From positions 112,144,018-112,208,017 of the forward strand of contig OY978525.1 of assembly GCA_963854835.1 (NCBI GenBank): a stretch of DNA of 64,000 bases, in the 5' to 3' direction. Below, one piece after another: positions 47,401 to 60,510 of this stretch. Under the pieces are notes generated by a model. The model was not told the DNA's origin. It worked only from the letters and a program-made list of their open reading frames with translations, and searched no databases. Numbering within the stretch: position 1 is the first letter of the stretch; each line of letters starts with the position of its first letter. Source of the stretch: Megamerina dolium (Eukaryota; Arthropoda; Insecta; Diptera; Megamerinidae). A program made the translations under genes and the position numbers.

Positions 47401-47904
47401 TTTGTTGGGAAAAGGCAAATAGATCGTAGAACGGTCTTGTCATATCTCCACATAATAATTATTTAATTATCACAGGAATGCTCAAAATACTTCTGTGAAA
47501 GAGATTGAAGCTGCACCACCATCTCCTCTTCTTCTTTCACAACAATCCACAATTTTTTCCGCTCACAGCTCAATTAATACTCCTTCGTCCGTTCTATCCA
47601 CAAAATACGTGGCTTATATTTTTTTTTGTATATTTTTCAATCGTATATTCATTCATCTTCATATTTAAATAAAAATTTTTTTTATTCTGCTTCTTCTTTT
47701 TTTTTTACAAATTATTCACCATAGAGGCAAATTGTTGTCGTTTCCCAGGGTTGTGTTACAATTTCTAAAATTACCTCAGCTTATCAAATTCACTGACAAT
47801 TTTTCTATGTCGAAAATATGAATTTCAAATCAATTTGGGCAGAAATTGTGAAAACTACCGAAATTGATAAATTTCGCTGTCGTTTTTTCGAATTTTGGGA
47901 CATA
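44401..47904. other. Gene-free AT-rich stretch
   Basis: Contains a CCACCACCGCCACCGCC-type patch (45044-45063), an AT palindrome cluster (45622-45658) and (TAG)n at about 46114-46138. No coding or transposon signature was recognised. Confidence 0.5.
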
Positions 47905-49190
47905 CGAGGGCGGATTGATAATGAAGCTACCTAAGTAGGAAAAAAAACATTTTTTTTTTCAAGAACAATTTATTTCTCAACATAGTCTGCTTTTACTTCG
48001 ACACACTTAGTAAGACGATATTCCAACTTTTTTATACCATCTGAATAATACGATTTCGGGAACCCCTCAAAATACGCGTTAGTTTCGGTAATCACTTTTT
48101 CGTTTGAGGTGAATCTTTTTCCTGCGAGCCATTTTTTCAAGTTTGGAAACAGGAAAAAGTCACTAGGAGCTAAATCTGGACTATAAGATGGATGATCAAC
48201 CAATTCGAAGTGTATTTCACGTAATTTTAGCATTGTATCTAATGCTATGTGAACCGGTGTGTTTTCTTGAAGAAAGAGCACATTTTTCTTCTTTAAATGT
48301 AGTCGTTTGTTCTTGATTGCATCATTCAATTGATCCAATAATGCACGATAATACTTTCCTGTGATTGTGGATCCTTTTTCAAGATAATCGATAAGCAATA
48401 TTCCGAGTGCATTCCAAAATACAGTGGCCATAACCTTGCCAGCCGATTTCACTGCCTTCGCCTTCTTCGGAGCCAGCTTCCACCCATTGTTTCGATTGAT
48501 TTTTGGTTTCAGGTGTATAGTGGTGGACTCAAGTTTCATCAACAGTTATAATTCGACACCAAAAATCAGCAGAATTACGCTTTATCATGTCCAAACACCG
48601 CTGTCAAGTGGTCTCTCGAACTCGTTTTTGTTCGACACTGAGCAAACGCGGCAGCCATCTTGCCGATAGCTTTTTCATATGCAAATGTTCATGCAAAATG
48701 TTGAACACACGTTCATATGAGATGCTTACCATTTCAACAATCTCACGCAACTTGACTCGGCGATCATTCATAACGATATCAAGGATTTTCGTGATATTTT
48801 CTTCAGTAACCACCTCTTTTGGCCTTCCTGTTGATGGTATTGTTGCAGTGCTTGTTCGGCCGCATTTAAATTCAGCAATCCAATATTTTACTATGCAATC
48901 TGACGGAGCAGACTCACCGTAATGTTTATCGAGCTTTTCTTTTGTCTCTTTCGCCGTTTCCCCTTTCAAATAATAGTGTTTAATCACTGCACGAAATTCG
49001 CTTTTTTCCATTTTTCAAGAAACACAAAAGTTGGTTACTTCAAACTACCGCAACAAATAAACTAATCGATGAATTTGGGTGAAATTTTAACAGCTGACAT
49101 TTGACAGATCGCAATTTAAAAAAAAAAGAAGTTTTTGTGTTTGTGCTGCCTTTTTCGTACTTAGGTAGCTTCTTTATCAATCCGCCCTCG
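47905..49190 (-). mobile_element. Full-length but inactivated mariner (1286 bp)
   Basis: Inverted ends of about 31 bp (CGAGGGCGGATTGATAA.. / CGAGGGCGGATTGATAA..) abut TA at 47903-47904 and 49191-49192. The length is typical of mariner. The minus-strand transposase starts at 49011 and reads to near 47970. Its lesions are listed in the transposase entry. Flanks carry no other recognisable repeat. The two ends are still nearly identical over the first 17 bases, so the copy is not ancient. Confidence 0.93.
47970..49011 (-). pseudogene. Mariner transposase (stops, frameshift, second catalytic Asp changed to Glu)
   Basis: MEKSEFRAVIKHYYLKGE begins the paired HTH region, then PSDCIVKYWIAEFKCGRTST, RRVKLREIVEMVSISYERVF and MKKLSARWLPRLLSVEQKR (48604-49011). 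A TGA follows. QRCLDMIKRNSADFWCRIITVDET then has a second TGA where a Trp codon is usual, followed by VHHYTPETK. A frameshift near 48460-48500 leads to VMATVFWNALGILLIDYLEKGSTITG, NVLFLQENTPVH, HPSYSPDLAPSDFFLFPNLKKWLAGKRF and the C-terminus. The second catalytic position is Glu (codon 48264-48266) instead of the family Asp in HQDNA-type blocks. The first and third Asp remain. Confidence 0.9.
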
Positions 49191-49192
49191 TA

Positions 49193-50107
49193 CGTTTCAT
49201 TTAACTGAAGTCCCAAATAACCGATGGAATTTATATAAAAAAGTGTAAAAAAAAATCGGTCTAGAATTTCTATGCAAATTATACAGAGTTTCCAATTAAC
49301 CTGATTGCAACTAAGCGGTTTTGAATATAGCTAAAATGAAGTGGCAAAATATTATGACTATTGGGCTATTTGCAAATTTATAGAAAATATCCAACGCTAA
49401 TCGTTTCGACGATTGAAAAGAGCAAACGAAGATTACTTCAAAGATGGCGCATTGCTTACGAAGTACATTATTACTACTATGGACATCTGAAGAAGAAGAT
49501 ACAGAAGGAACAAGGAAAATTTTTCAATAATAGAAATCACACATTATTTTACCTCACCTTGTAATTATTGCAACGTTTCTAATTCATCATAAATATTTCA
49601 ATGTCTGAATGTATATTTGCAAATTAAGAAATTAATACTCCCATTATAGCTATGATATGATAAATAACCATAATGATTAATATTTCTAACCGAAATCCTT
49701 CAGAGTTCGTAGTACTATTTATTTAAATAGGTAAGTATAATCTAAGAAAGAGCACTTCAGCAAAACATTACTCTCAATAAAGAGTATATAAACATTTTCT
49801 TTTCTCAAACATATCAAACATAGACAAATGCTCATTGACTCAAAAACTCGCAACACAATTAAAGAAAAACTTAATAATACTAACTAAAACTGCATTAACA
49901 AAAACATAAATAAGCTTAAGAGATTGCTGCTATACAAGTATGTATGTGCTCTCAGCATGAGTATCACAATTTATATACTCGTAATAATGCAAGTATATGC
50001 TCACGCTGTTTGCTACACTCAATTTATTTATTATTTAGTATGGTTTTACTCGTATTCAAATATTCATACTCATGATTGTTATTTGAATTTGGTTTCTTTG
50101 TCTTTGG
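49193..50107. other. Gene-free stretch upstream of a candidate promoter
   Basis: No coding signal was recognised. The ORF 49361-49564 has no family resemblance. Confidence 0.4.
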
Positions 50108-50147
50108 TATAAAATAAAAAGCGTTTCAAAGAAAGCTGATCACTTTG
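50108..50147 (+). promoter_or_regulatory. Candidate TATA-type core promoter
   Basis: TATAAAATA at 50108-50116 is followed by an initiator-like TCACTTT at 50140-50146, with the A about 34 bases from the first T of the TATA box. Downstream sequence is an A-rich, CAA-rich leader of the type common in fly 5' UTRs. The match is by motif and spacing only. Confidence 0.4.
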
Positions 50148-50652
50148 GTAGTCGAGCTCGCGTATTCAATAACGAAATTACTGCTGGAAATTGTGAAGCA
50201 AATGAAAAGCAAATCAAAAAAGAAGGAATTAAAATAACAACAAAAAAAAAAAAAGCAAAGCGAAAAAAGAAGTAATATTGGAAAAAAAAATTGTATATTG
50301 GTATTGTGCAGAATTTTGATTTAAAATTATAAAGAATTCGTTAAAGTGTTTACACAATTCCACACAAGAAAAACAAATCACGCACAAATAGCATTATCGT
50401 CATATGTATATGTGGGTGTATGCATATGATACAGTGGCATAACAAGAACTTGTCGAGGATTAATTTGTGGATTATTTATTTAATTTTTTGTTGTTGTTGT
50501 TTTGCATCGCCAAAAATAACAATCTTATTGTGAAAGAGCTTCATTAGTGGAACCCATTATTAAGAATAATTCTAAAAATAACAATAACACCAACAACAGG
50601 AACGACAACAGCAACAACAACGAGGACAACACATATATACAATAATGTTGCA
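50142..50652 (+). CDS. Candidate 5' exon of a gene extending beyond the window (coding part 50645-50652)
   Basis: From the candidate start site the sequence is a roughly 500-nt leader with CAA/ACAACA-rich composition and at least two tiny upstream ORFs (ATG at 50200-50205 and near 50404). It ends in ATGTTGCA followed by a consensus donor GTAAGT at 50653. That gives Met-Leu and a codon split after two bases. Short initiator exons with one or two codons before a large intron are usual for secreted cuticle proteins of flies. No matching downstream exon was found up to 64000, so the first intron would exceed 13 kb, or the exon is spurious. The product is unknown. Confidence 0.35.
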
Positions 50653-53600
50653 GTAAGTTTGCTTGTGGCATATGAAAATGCAATTTTTTTTTTTGATGTT
50701 ATTCATTATTGTGATTTCATATTCAAAGAAATATTGCTTAAAGCGTTGTTTGTTTAAAAAAAAAATTTTTTTTTTGTATACATATAATTTGCATACAATG
50801 CAAGTAGTTTTTCAATGAATTATCTTACAAATCATAATATTATATTAAAGTGAAGCATTGTTGTTATAGAAAAATCAAAGTCTTCAAATGGTATTGTATC
50901 ACTACCAAGTACATTTAAGATCCTAAATAATCCTTTGCTATTCAACATGCAATCTCATTTTAGCCACAATCATTTATTAAGACCCTTGCATAAAGTTAAT
51001 TTAGAATGGCAACTTTAATCAGGCTGTGTCCCTTACTTTCCAACATATTTAAACTAATAGTTTTGAAGGATTTAGTCGGAATTTTTCCTTCAGTATTATT
51101 GGGAGTCTGTAAAATACAAATTTAATCGAAATTGTATAACAAACCTTATTAAATCTGTATCAAAACAAAAACAGCTTATTTTATATTGAGGTTGGAAAAA
51201 AAATTCTATGGATTTTATGTCCTTTAATTTCTCTTAGCGTTGCTTGAATACTTTACTACAACAGAAACAAAATTTTGAATGAACTTTAGCCTTTAGGTTT
51301 AAATATTATTATTATTACTATTAGAAAATCATTCAAAAGTTACAGCCATCTAAAATATCCTTCAAGATAAAATATCCCTATTGAGGCGAAGAGTGTGTGT
51401 CAGATATTCTAATAAAAGCTAAGACATTATTTTACAAAGCTAATTCAATTTAAGATGTACTGTGGTATTATCTACAAAAATCTCAATATGTGTATATTAT
51501 TTCAGTAGCAGAATGAAATTCAATTTACATTTGGCAACACCAGCTGCCACATCCAATATCCCATGAGGTGGTTCTTAAGTAATGCGCCAGAATATAAATA
51601 ATTTACAGCTCTATTTAAACAATTTTTGAATCTCCAATTCAGTTCGATCGTTAGGAAAACATCAAGGATGAAAAATATTTCCAAAAATTTTATCCTTGAC
51701 TTGACTTGACTATTATTTTATTCTTGGCTTGACTAGAAGAAATCGTATTTCAAGTTATATCTATTAACTGAGTTAAAAAAAAAATCACACAAAGGCGACT
51801 CACAAGTATTTAATGACTTAAAAGTCCTTAAATCAATCAAGTAAATACTTAAATATGTTGAGCATTACCCGCTGAAATATCAATTTATTTACCACTGCCC
51901 ACTGCAAAAAGTATTTGCCAACAGTCTGCTAGAATAAGTCAAATTTATTCATTGCCTGCTTGTAATACTGAAAAATTTGAAGTTTAAAACATTGCGTGCA
52001 TTGCGTGCAAGCAAACCTAAAGGGTGAGTAATTTACTGAAGACATATCCTATAGAAAACCGGCAGTAATAATTTGCGAAAAATGCTTCTTAAATGAGCTC
52101 TGTGACAAAACTAAGTTAAAGTGATGTCACAAGGGTTTTGCTTCTCGGAAGCGGCTAATATAAGTAGATCCCTTCTTAGTTCCCTTAGTTCGATTACTTA
52201 TGAGTTCCTTATGTCCATGCATAGTTCGAATGGGATTGATTGTGTCAAATTTCATGAAAATTTTGCCACCGGATCCTTTGAATAGTATGATTTATTTGGG
52301 TACTGAATAGCACCATGCTTGATCAATCAACCAACTCTGCAGAATCGCCGATCACAGTTACGCCTAACTAGATCTATTATAATGCCTTTAAAATATTCTA
52401 CATTTGTTAAAGTTATATTTGCATATATAATTTTAGTATTTTTCTAATATTAATGTTTTTCTAGACAAAGAATTATTTTTTTGAAACAAAATTCCGCCAC
52501 CACAAATACAAATACATATATAATCGATTGAGCACTGTTGCAATCTCATTAGAATACAGTCTGTTATTCTGCGGCTGTGCATTATATTCTTAACATATAT
52601 TGTCCCTCTGAGTCATGCTAGCAATTTATCTTTGAAATTGTTGTCAATTGTTATTTGCTATATATTTGCTTGTTTTTATTTTTTTTATTTTTTTTTTTTT
52701 TTGTGTAATTTCATATTTTCATTCCGTTCCATTTGTTATTATTTTGTGACCCTGCCCGCAATTGCTTGAATATTACATGAATGCATTTACGATGGCGTAA
52801 AAACAATTATCACCAATACATTGTATATTCTACAGATATATATGTCAAATATATAGGTACTTACTTGGTTCAAAGAATAAACTGCAAGATTATATATGTA
52901 GTATATATGTGTATTGGCTCACTCTTGTTTTTATGTTAGTCATAAAAACGTTTCTAACATTAAAGATTATTAAATCACATTTATTATATTTTTATAAATT
53001 GAGTTGAGGTTTTTCTCGTCGTTAATCGTGGGAGCTTTTTATTTTATTTAGTTTTTTGCTTGTTGTATACGTGTGTTTATACATTTTTTTTTTGCTTATT
53101 TTGTCTTTTTGTCATCTTAGTACTTGTATTCGTTGGCAACATCATTTTTTTTTGTGATTTATTTCATTTTATTATCCATATGTGAAGTATACCTGCAGCA
53201 CATATATTGTATACATGTTACTTTAGATTACAAACATAAATCTCTAGATACATGTATACATTTGTATTAATGCAGCTATACATATGTGTATATACAAGGT
53301 TTAATTTCATTTGATGCAAGCAATTTGTTTCAACTATTATTTCTTTTCATTCTTCAATGAGGATATGTCAATCAATTGCAAAATCTTATTACACATATCA
53401 TTGCCATTATTACAAGTATATACGCTATTATTATGATTGTGGGTTTTAGATTTATTTAAATATTTCTTTTATTTCAAATTTAAATTCATTTTCAATTGTT
53501 ATTATTATCATTTATATTTACTTTTGTCTGGGTAGCATTTGCCTTGAAGCTAATCTCAAATTTATAAGTACATAATGTACAGTAAGTGCAGTCAATTGAA

Positions 53601-54249
53601 AGGAAGTTCAACACGAATATATGCTATTATAATTATATGCTTTTAGGAGTTCATTGAAATCACTGTGGTTAAATAACCACATCCGCAATCAATTATTAGG
53701 TGTATTAAAAGCAGAGTCGCATTTAAGCATAGGCCGTATAAGATGTTGCCTTGAAACTAGAATCACAAATAGCGTGCACCACTAGAAAAACAAATGCTCG
53801 AACATTTCAATAATATTGAATTTCTCATTATTAGTGTCAAATTGGTTTACACCGACATTATTTACACAATGAAGTTATTTCTGATAATTTAATTATGTTA
53901 AGCTATTGTTATTGTATATTTAGAGGATTTTATATTCAATTTAATTCCATTAAAATATTACTAAGGCATTATTGCTTCTAATTAAGTAACTAATTAAGAA
54001 TAGCAGTGATAAATATGAGCGTAACTAACGCTGACAAAAAAAAAGAAGTGTGTTTTAGAGGCAATGTGAGATCATAGAACTTCTACGAATTTTCTTATAT
54101 TACAATACCTTTTCTGTTTAAAGTTTTGAAAGTCTCATAAGACTCATAATAAACCCACTTCACCGTAGAACTTTGCTTATTTCAAAATATATTCTGTTTA
54201 AAAAATATTTACCGTAATTCACGCGATATAAAAATATACCGAAAAACAA
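50653..54249 (+). other. Gene-free stretch (possible first intron)
   Basis: No coding sequence. It includes a SINE body fragment (52083-52178) and T-rich tracts (52678-52702). Confidence 0.4.
52083..52178 (+). repeat. SINE body fragment
   Basis: TGAGCTCTGTGACAAAACTAA and GATGTCACAAGGGTTTTG, followed by GCGGCTAATATAAGTAGATCCCTT, match the middle of the SINE family (compare 912-996, reversed). Head and 3' end are absent. Confidence 0.65.
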
Positions 54250-54710
54250 AATTATTGGCCGTCAATCCAAGCTTTGTAATGATTCAATGACCTTTGGTCG
54301 CGACCTCTGACGTTTTGATTCTCAATTGTTTGTGTTAAATCACCACCCAAAGTTGTGCCACCCAAAGATCTCGGGTTTTTGAGTAGCCAGCCCTTTTTTG
54401 AATGATTCCAAACTCTTTTTAGATTAATGTTTGTCGCATCTGCGATGTCTTGAGTGCCTGCATGTTGGTCTAACTCCAATAGTTTCATCGACTTCACCAT
54501 TAACCAGCCAGAGCTCGGCCAGAGCGAGCTGTATCTTTTACATCGAAATTTCACAAGAACGAAATCAATAAAACCAAAGTTGTACAGTTCGCAAACAACA
54601 TCCTAACCGTGAACTGCACAACATTTTCTGCATGTTTTTGAACCAGATTTGCCTTTTTTACGGTAAAAAATTATAACATAGTAAATTTCTTCGGAAATAT
54701 CACTCATGTT
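54250..54710 (-). pseudogene. Mariner N-terminal remnant
   Basis: The minus-strand translation from ATG near 54707 reads MSDISEEIYYVIIFYRKKGKSGSKTC, CAVHG, then a disrupted stretch. It continues with KLLELDQHAGTQDIADATNINLKRVWNHSKKGW and a short LTQ block. This follows the order of irritans-like mariner HTH domains (...IxxLFYYRKGKxAxQTxKxIC..., ...TxEIAxxLNISxxTVxNHLKK). Stops and indels are frequent. The catalytic domain is missing and no inverted ends were found. It is not a host gene. Confidence 0.7.
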
Positions 54711-57700
54711 CACCTTTATTATAACTTTCAACACAAGCTACGAATAACAATGTTGCCAACTACAAAAACTTTGCCTGAAATGTCAGCTTTCAAATGCATG
54801 TATACTACATTCAATGATTAATGTGTAATATAATAATTTTCCTTTCCTTCTCTAATATTAAATCAAAGATTCAATAAAATATGAAAACCAAACAAATCCA
54901 AGAAGTTTAATGTTTTTCAAATTTACACTCACTTATTTCGATTACAATACTTTCAACCAATAACTATAATTCTTTGGAAAAAGTTCATTAAATCATTTAC
55001 GGTTTATCATTCTCTTAGCTTAAAAAGTAAAGCATTTAATTATAAAAATAATTAATTGGGAATTCGAATTCGATACCCTTTCATTATAAACAAAACAAAA
55101 AAAAATAAGAATTTAAAAAGAAAAAAAGGAGAGAGAAGAAAAAAACAGAGAATGATAACAACAAACGAATAGATAGTATATATATGTTACATGTATTGGA
55201 AATTATGTACAAGGGTTGTATGATATATCCCTAGCCCAGGTAAAATATAAAATGCATATTTTAATTTTCAACTACTGTCGAATGTTTAATCAGCTGTCTG
55301 TGGAAGCAATTATGAATAATAAATAATATCATAATTCATTAAAATATTGTCACCACAAGAGAAATTATTGAGATTATTTAATGGTGGTGACCAAAAACCT
55401 CATTGCCATACATAAATAAAAAAGCAAGGCAACATTTATCATATCAGTATTATACTTAGACGAAGTGGCATAAAAGTTGATTTTTTTTGCCTATTATTTT
55501 CTTCGCTACAACTATCATATTTCCAGTTTCCAAGCCCGCGGAAATATTCAATGAATATGAAAAAATATAAAATAATCACTGAATGCCTACTTTCAATGTC
55601 TTTAGACAGCAAATGTTTTTCTCTATCGTAGACTAGTTATATATCCTGTAGCTTTCATACGTAGATAAATAGAAACTGGTATCCAGAAGAATATACATTT
55701 TCGAAGCACTCAACAAGATAATGCCTATAAAGTCTTGATACAAAGTAGAGTTTTGAATAGGCGGAATAGAAACTAGAAAAAATTAGGCTGAATGTTACAT
55801 CATTTCAAATTTTTCTAAATCCTTAATGAATCTCTTTCGAATAGTAGACAATATATTCTGTCGATTTTCAATACATCTGACCTCAAAATGCACGATTTCA
55901 TTTGAGTAAAGATATGACAAAAATACTCTGAACATTCTTACTTTTTGCCGCAAAGAACACGCAAATTTAACGACCGACGATATTTGTGGTTCCCATGGAT
56001 TATGTCTTCTCATCAATTCGACCAAAGATAGAGCACATTTCCTTCCTAATGGTGGAAGACATTTATAACAGTAGTTGACTCTTTTGCATATGACTGAATT
56101 TGAATATTATTCCTTGTGCTTCAATTTGTTTATACTAAAAAGTTATCATTGATCCTATTGGATTGATGCAGATACACAGCGATTACCAGACCCTTTACTT
56201 CAGCTGAGCTATCATCACAAACTCTAACCCCTCCCATACCTTCTCAATTAGCCACTTCGCAATATTAATTATGGCAAATACTTTCGATTGTAATATCATT
56301 GCCATACTACACATACTACTAAAAGCATCTTATATTTTCACCCAGTTGCCAACCGAAACCACTAACATCATACATTGCCCTGAAGCATTAAGTTGTATTT
56401 TAAGTTTTAAATTCAAACTCACAAAAAATGCTCCAAAAAAAAAAAAATATACAATAAATTATAAGCAACGATGACCATAAACAAAAAATAAGGAGACAAA
56501 AATAATTAAAAGTAAATTTTTTACTGTCAAATTTTTTTATATTTTTTTTTTTTCAGTTTTTTTATTATTTTGTTTTTATTTTATATTATTTTTCTATTTT
56601 TGTATTTTTGTATTTTTTTTTTTTTTTTTTTGTTATTTGATTAAATAAGTTATTTTGAAATTTCGTAATCAGCTAACTGGGTTAAATGCATCTTTTGCTT
56701 TTTCATATATTTCATACATACATATAGTACATATGTATGTATGTATGTACATGTATGATGGATGCAATATTTAGTAAAAAAAAAATATATAGAATATGTA
56801 ACATAAGACATACCAATTGCAACATCATACAGCATACACACACACTTACATCAGCATGCCACATATTTTATATCATAATCAAGCCGCATAAGTGTTACTA
56901 CTACGACTGCGTAGATAAGTAAATGTATGTATTGCTGTTTTTGCTCTTACACCTCGTACATACACTTCGACAATATATACGCACTCATACGCCACTCTCC
57001 CCTTCTTCGTTTTCCAGCAATATGCACTGCTCATGCACTGCTTAGTTGATTGGTGTCTTATAACAACTAACTTCAATTGCAGCATTCACCACACTAACCT
57101 ACCAATCGAGATATATGTATGTACTCGTATTATGCATGAAAATGATCTCCTGCGCAAAATTGTGTCTACGCAATGCACTTTATAATTACAATAACAATTG
57201 TTTAATGCACTTTTACTACATGCACTGATTTTGTAAACGGATTAAATGCACATGCGCATTCAATAAACGTCATCGTGTGCGTAGAAGTTATCATATTATT
57301 TATGTACTTACATGCAAGTATGTGTGAATTTTCGATGTAGATACTCGTACATATATATGTGTGAGAGCCCGTTAACATCAATCATTTAGATATCATTCAT
57401 TTTCATTTGTTATTGTTTTTTGTTTTTGAACTGCACTTTTGAAGTTGCACGTACGCATTCAAACTGGTACAATGACATCACAAACATAGATTAATAATGG
57501 GGCATTCCCCCCCCCCCCTTTACTCTTACTGGAATATGTACTCATACAGAGAAATATGACCGAATATACTGAACATGTTTTTAGTTATTTGTTGTTACTA
57601 CCGTTGTTGCTGCATTCAATAAATATATGGTACACACACAAAAGGTACACTTATTTTACCAGACTTTTATTATATGTAAGCATTATTTGCGTTACTATAG

Positions 57701-58399
57701 TATTGCAAGTGCGTTAGATTGCTCTAATTTCTATGGGTAATATTGTATACAAAAAAAAAAAAAAACAACACCAATAGGCATATTTTATTTGCCAAAGATA
57801 TTTATAGTACTTGGTCTTAATTACAATTTCTGTCAATTTGCTGTCATTTTAACGCGATTCAATTTATTATTTTATAAAATTTCTATTGAAATTTAAATTC
57901 GAATTATTATATATGGAATGGAAACATACAAAGAGCAGCAAAGACTTGTATGGGAGATAGGCGTGGTTCTAATCCGCTTACAATATGGCTGTATAATTAG
58001 ACAAATTTTTAAAATTGAAGTAGTGTGATGATTTTTTCTTTTCTTTTGTCCCAAATTTTGTAATTATGCGACTGATAATATGTGTCGGTAAGGATTTCCA
58101 GTAGTCTTTTTTCTTCTTCTTCTTTTTCTCTAAAGAACACTTGGACTAAATGTGAAAACGGCGAGTATTTTCCTTACCTTCACGTTTCGGATATACAAGC
58201 AAGTGTTCACAATTTCCATGCAGAAGGATTACCATGAGCTTCTTGTTACTTAACTTTGAGCAGCTCAAATTAAGTGGCTACATGGAGATTACAAGTTTCT
58301 TTTAAAATATTCAACAAACAAATAAAAAAATACAAAAATTAAGAAAAATTAATTTTTTCGTTATATTATTGGTTTATTCAAAAGAGCCAACATTCCCAT
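54711..58399. other. Gene-free stretch
   Basis: A minus-strand ORF of 76 codons (55795-56025) has protein-like composition but no recognised family. T-rich tracts (56527-56631), (ATGT)n (56733-56748) and a C10 run (57508-57517) are present. Confidence 0.45.
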
Positions 58400-59500
58400 T
58401 ATTTATAGAACAGGACTTCATTCCTCGGCTACCTCGTCTGGCTTAGCAGTAGCGCATGGTGACAATTTCTGGCACCATCTCAAGAATGGCATGCTCGATA
58501 TTCGCCTTAAGGGCCTTCATCGTTGTTTGTATAACATCGGTTTTTCACGGCACCTCTTAAAAAAAGTCGAACGATTTTAAATCGTAGGCAATAGACGTAG
58601 CCCTATCTATAGTCAGAGAAAACAAAATCTCCATGAAAGATATTGGGACTATCTATGACTATCAAAGCACTTGGATCACACATCTTAACATCCAAGACCA
58701 CGATTCACTGCCGCAGATCACTCGATGAAATTGCTGAACAGTGTAATTTGCACCTAATATGGGTGCCGGGTCATAGTAACTGGCCGGGCAATATCGCTCA
58801 ACCGATCTGGCCACCTCTAGACTGGAACCGCACAAAAAGTCTGCTCAGTCTAAATAAAAGCGTATTGAGGGTCACGACTGGAGTAATAACAGGCCAGAAG
58901 AGGAGTCAATCCTGCACTTAATGTGTGCATGCCCGGCACTTTGCCGCAGGCGCATGTCACATCTAGGTTTCCACAATTCAGACAGCCACACTAGTTTTCC
59001 AACGGCAAAAGTAGCGAGTTAGATTAGAAGCCATGTGGTAACACAATGGGCCTATCATGGCCTAAGTGTGCCCCTTTGGGGCAGCCACCCTCTACCCACC
59101 TACCTAAATCGTAGCTTCGAGGTGCCCAATTGACATCGCCGAGACGGCTGATAACAAAATTACCGAAGTGGGCGCGCAAAAGATCGATTGTGTGACATGG
59201 TGCGCCATCTTGCTGAAAGCAAATATCATCCAAGTCTATGTCTTTAATTTTCGACCACAAATAATGTATTTATCATGACGGTGAGCATTAGATCACCGTT
59301 GACCGAAATGCTAATTTCAGCAGCATTTTCAAAGAAGATTAGGCAATGATGCTACGGTTCCAAAATCCGCTCTCTCTTTTGGTCACTCTCTGAGGATGCA
59401 TTGGTTTCTCGACGATCATGTGCGAGTTTTCCGATCGCCACCCTGTATGTTTGAATCTATGTGTTTATGATATTTTTCGAATCGAATATTCTGGTCAAAA
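58400..59500 (-). pseudogene. Third DD41D-like transposase, split by a LINE
   Basis: Right of the LINE the minus strand reads a degraded KPMHPQRVTKRE block near 59390, then DIDLDDICFQQDGAPCHTIDLLRAHFG, NFVISRLGDVNWAPRSYDL. Left of it the frame continues KSFDFFLRGAVKNRCYTNN, GEYRACHS and so on to about 58440. Removing the LINE and one target duplication restores a continuous reading (SYDL-KSFDFF). The second to third Asp spacing is 37 as preserved; four residues appear deleted after PCHT, so the original may have been 41. It is clearly different in sequence from the two copies at 39130 and 60511. Ends not determined. Confidence 0.78.
58588..59104 (+). mobile_element. 5'-truncated jockey/R1-like LINE with RNase H region and 10-bp target duplication
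   Basis: TAAATCGTAG is present at 58578-58587 and 59105-59114. Between them the + strand encodes an RNase H-like part: IKALGSHILTSKTTIHCRRSLDEIAEQC, LHLIWVPGHSNWPGN. Then come W-N-RTKSLLSLNKSVLRVTTGVITG and, after a frame change, LHLMCACPALCRRR. This is the C-terminal layout of LINE proteins with RNase H followed by a CCHC-like tail. The insertion ends in CCACCTACC before the duplication. It lacks RT and endonuclease regions. Confidence 0.85.
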
Positions 59501-60510
59501 ATCTCTTCTTTATTATCCATTAAAAAACAAACACACTTGATGATGGAAACTCAAAAATCTTTATTGATTATGAAATTTATGTAGAAAAGGCCAGACCAGC
59601 AACCCAACATCAAAATTTTCGATGACTTTTGGCACGAATGTTGTTTTTAAGATATTGAATTATTTGTGGATTATTTATTGATTATAAATGATAGAGTTGT
59701 ATCAGTGGTATGTATGGTTCTAATCTACTTACGCATACATTTGCTAATTTCTCCATTCTGTCATCAGTATGTTTTTATATGGCAAATTTTAATTCTATAG
59801 CTTTTTTTTGAATTTCAAATTTGAAAAGCACTTTTAAGGAGATACATTTGTATGGCGTAGTTTTCAATCAATTTCACTGATTTTTGAACACGTCTATTTT
59901 GGGCGCAAAATAATTTTATATGGCAAGTCTTAGTTTAATAGCTTCATATTTTTGTTTGTAAAATGAGCAAATCCATTAAGTTCGAAATTGTTTTTTTATG
60001 CAACCTACTTACCACATCATGATAATATTCTGTCTTCCAAAGTTTGAAAATATGTCCCATTGATTAAAAAAAAAAATTCACCCGTACTAAAAGGTGATAC
60101 TTCAAGTACTGTATAACAGCAAGAGTATTTCAAGTTCCGAGGAAAATATGCACATATTGAAACAAAACTTAATATTTGTTAATTAGGACACTTATCGTAT
60201 CAAATAATTATAAAATATCCTTAAAATTATTTATATTGTACAATTTCTCAATCTTACAATCTTAATGTATATCAAAAGTAAACAGATGGCTATTACTATA
60301 CAGCTGATTTTGTCACACGCATAAAATGTCACAATCAATTCAGATAATGTTTTTGTCATAATCATTAAAAGTGGTTTATTTCACATGCCAAAAGAAATAA
60401 AGAAAAAAACCACAACAACAACAACAACAACTATTGAAATGGGAAAATGCTCTAATGACTACATAAATATAGGCAACATTCAAATGTATAGGTACACATA
60501 TATGTATATA
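59501..60510. other. Gene-free stretch
   Basis: No coding or repeat signal beyond A/T-rich words and a short (ACA)n at 60412-60431. Confidence 0.5.

Noticed and set aside
54252..54554. 100-codon minus-strand ORF as a host gene
   Set aside because: Its ELDQHAGTQDIADATNI..VWNH pattern is the HTH part of a mariner transposase, and the frame is broken on both sides.
55795..56025. 76-codon minus-strand ORF with plausible composition
   Set aside because: No family, no splice partners that keep phase, and no promoter or poly(A) context. Insufficient support for a gene.
57508..57517. C10 homopolymer
   Set aside because: Isolated run with no surrounding structure; possibly also a sequencing-sensitive tract.
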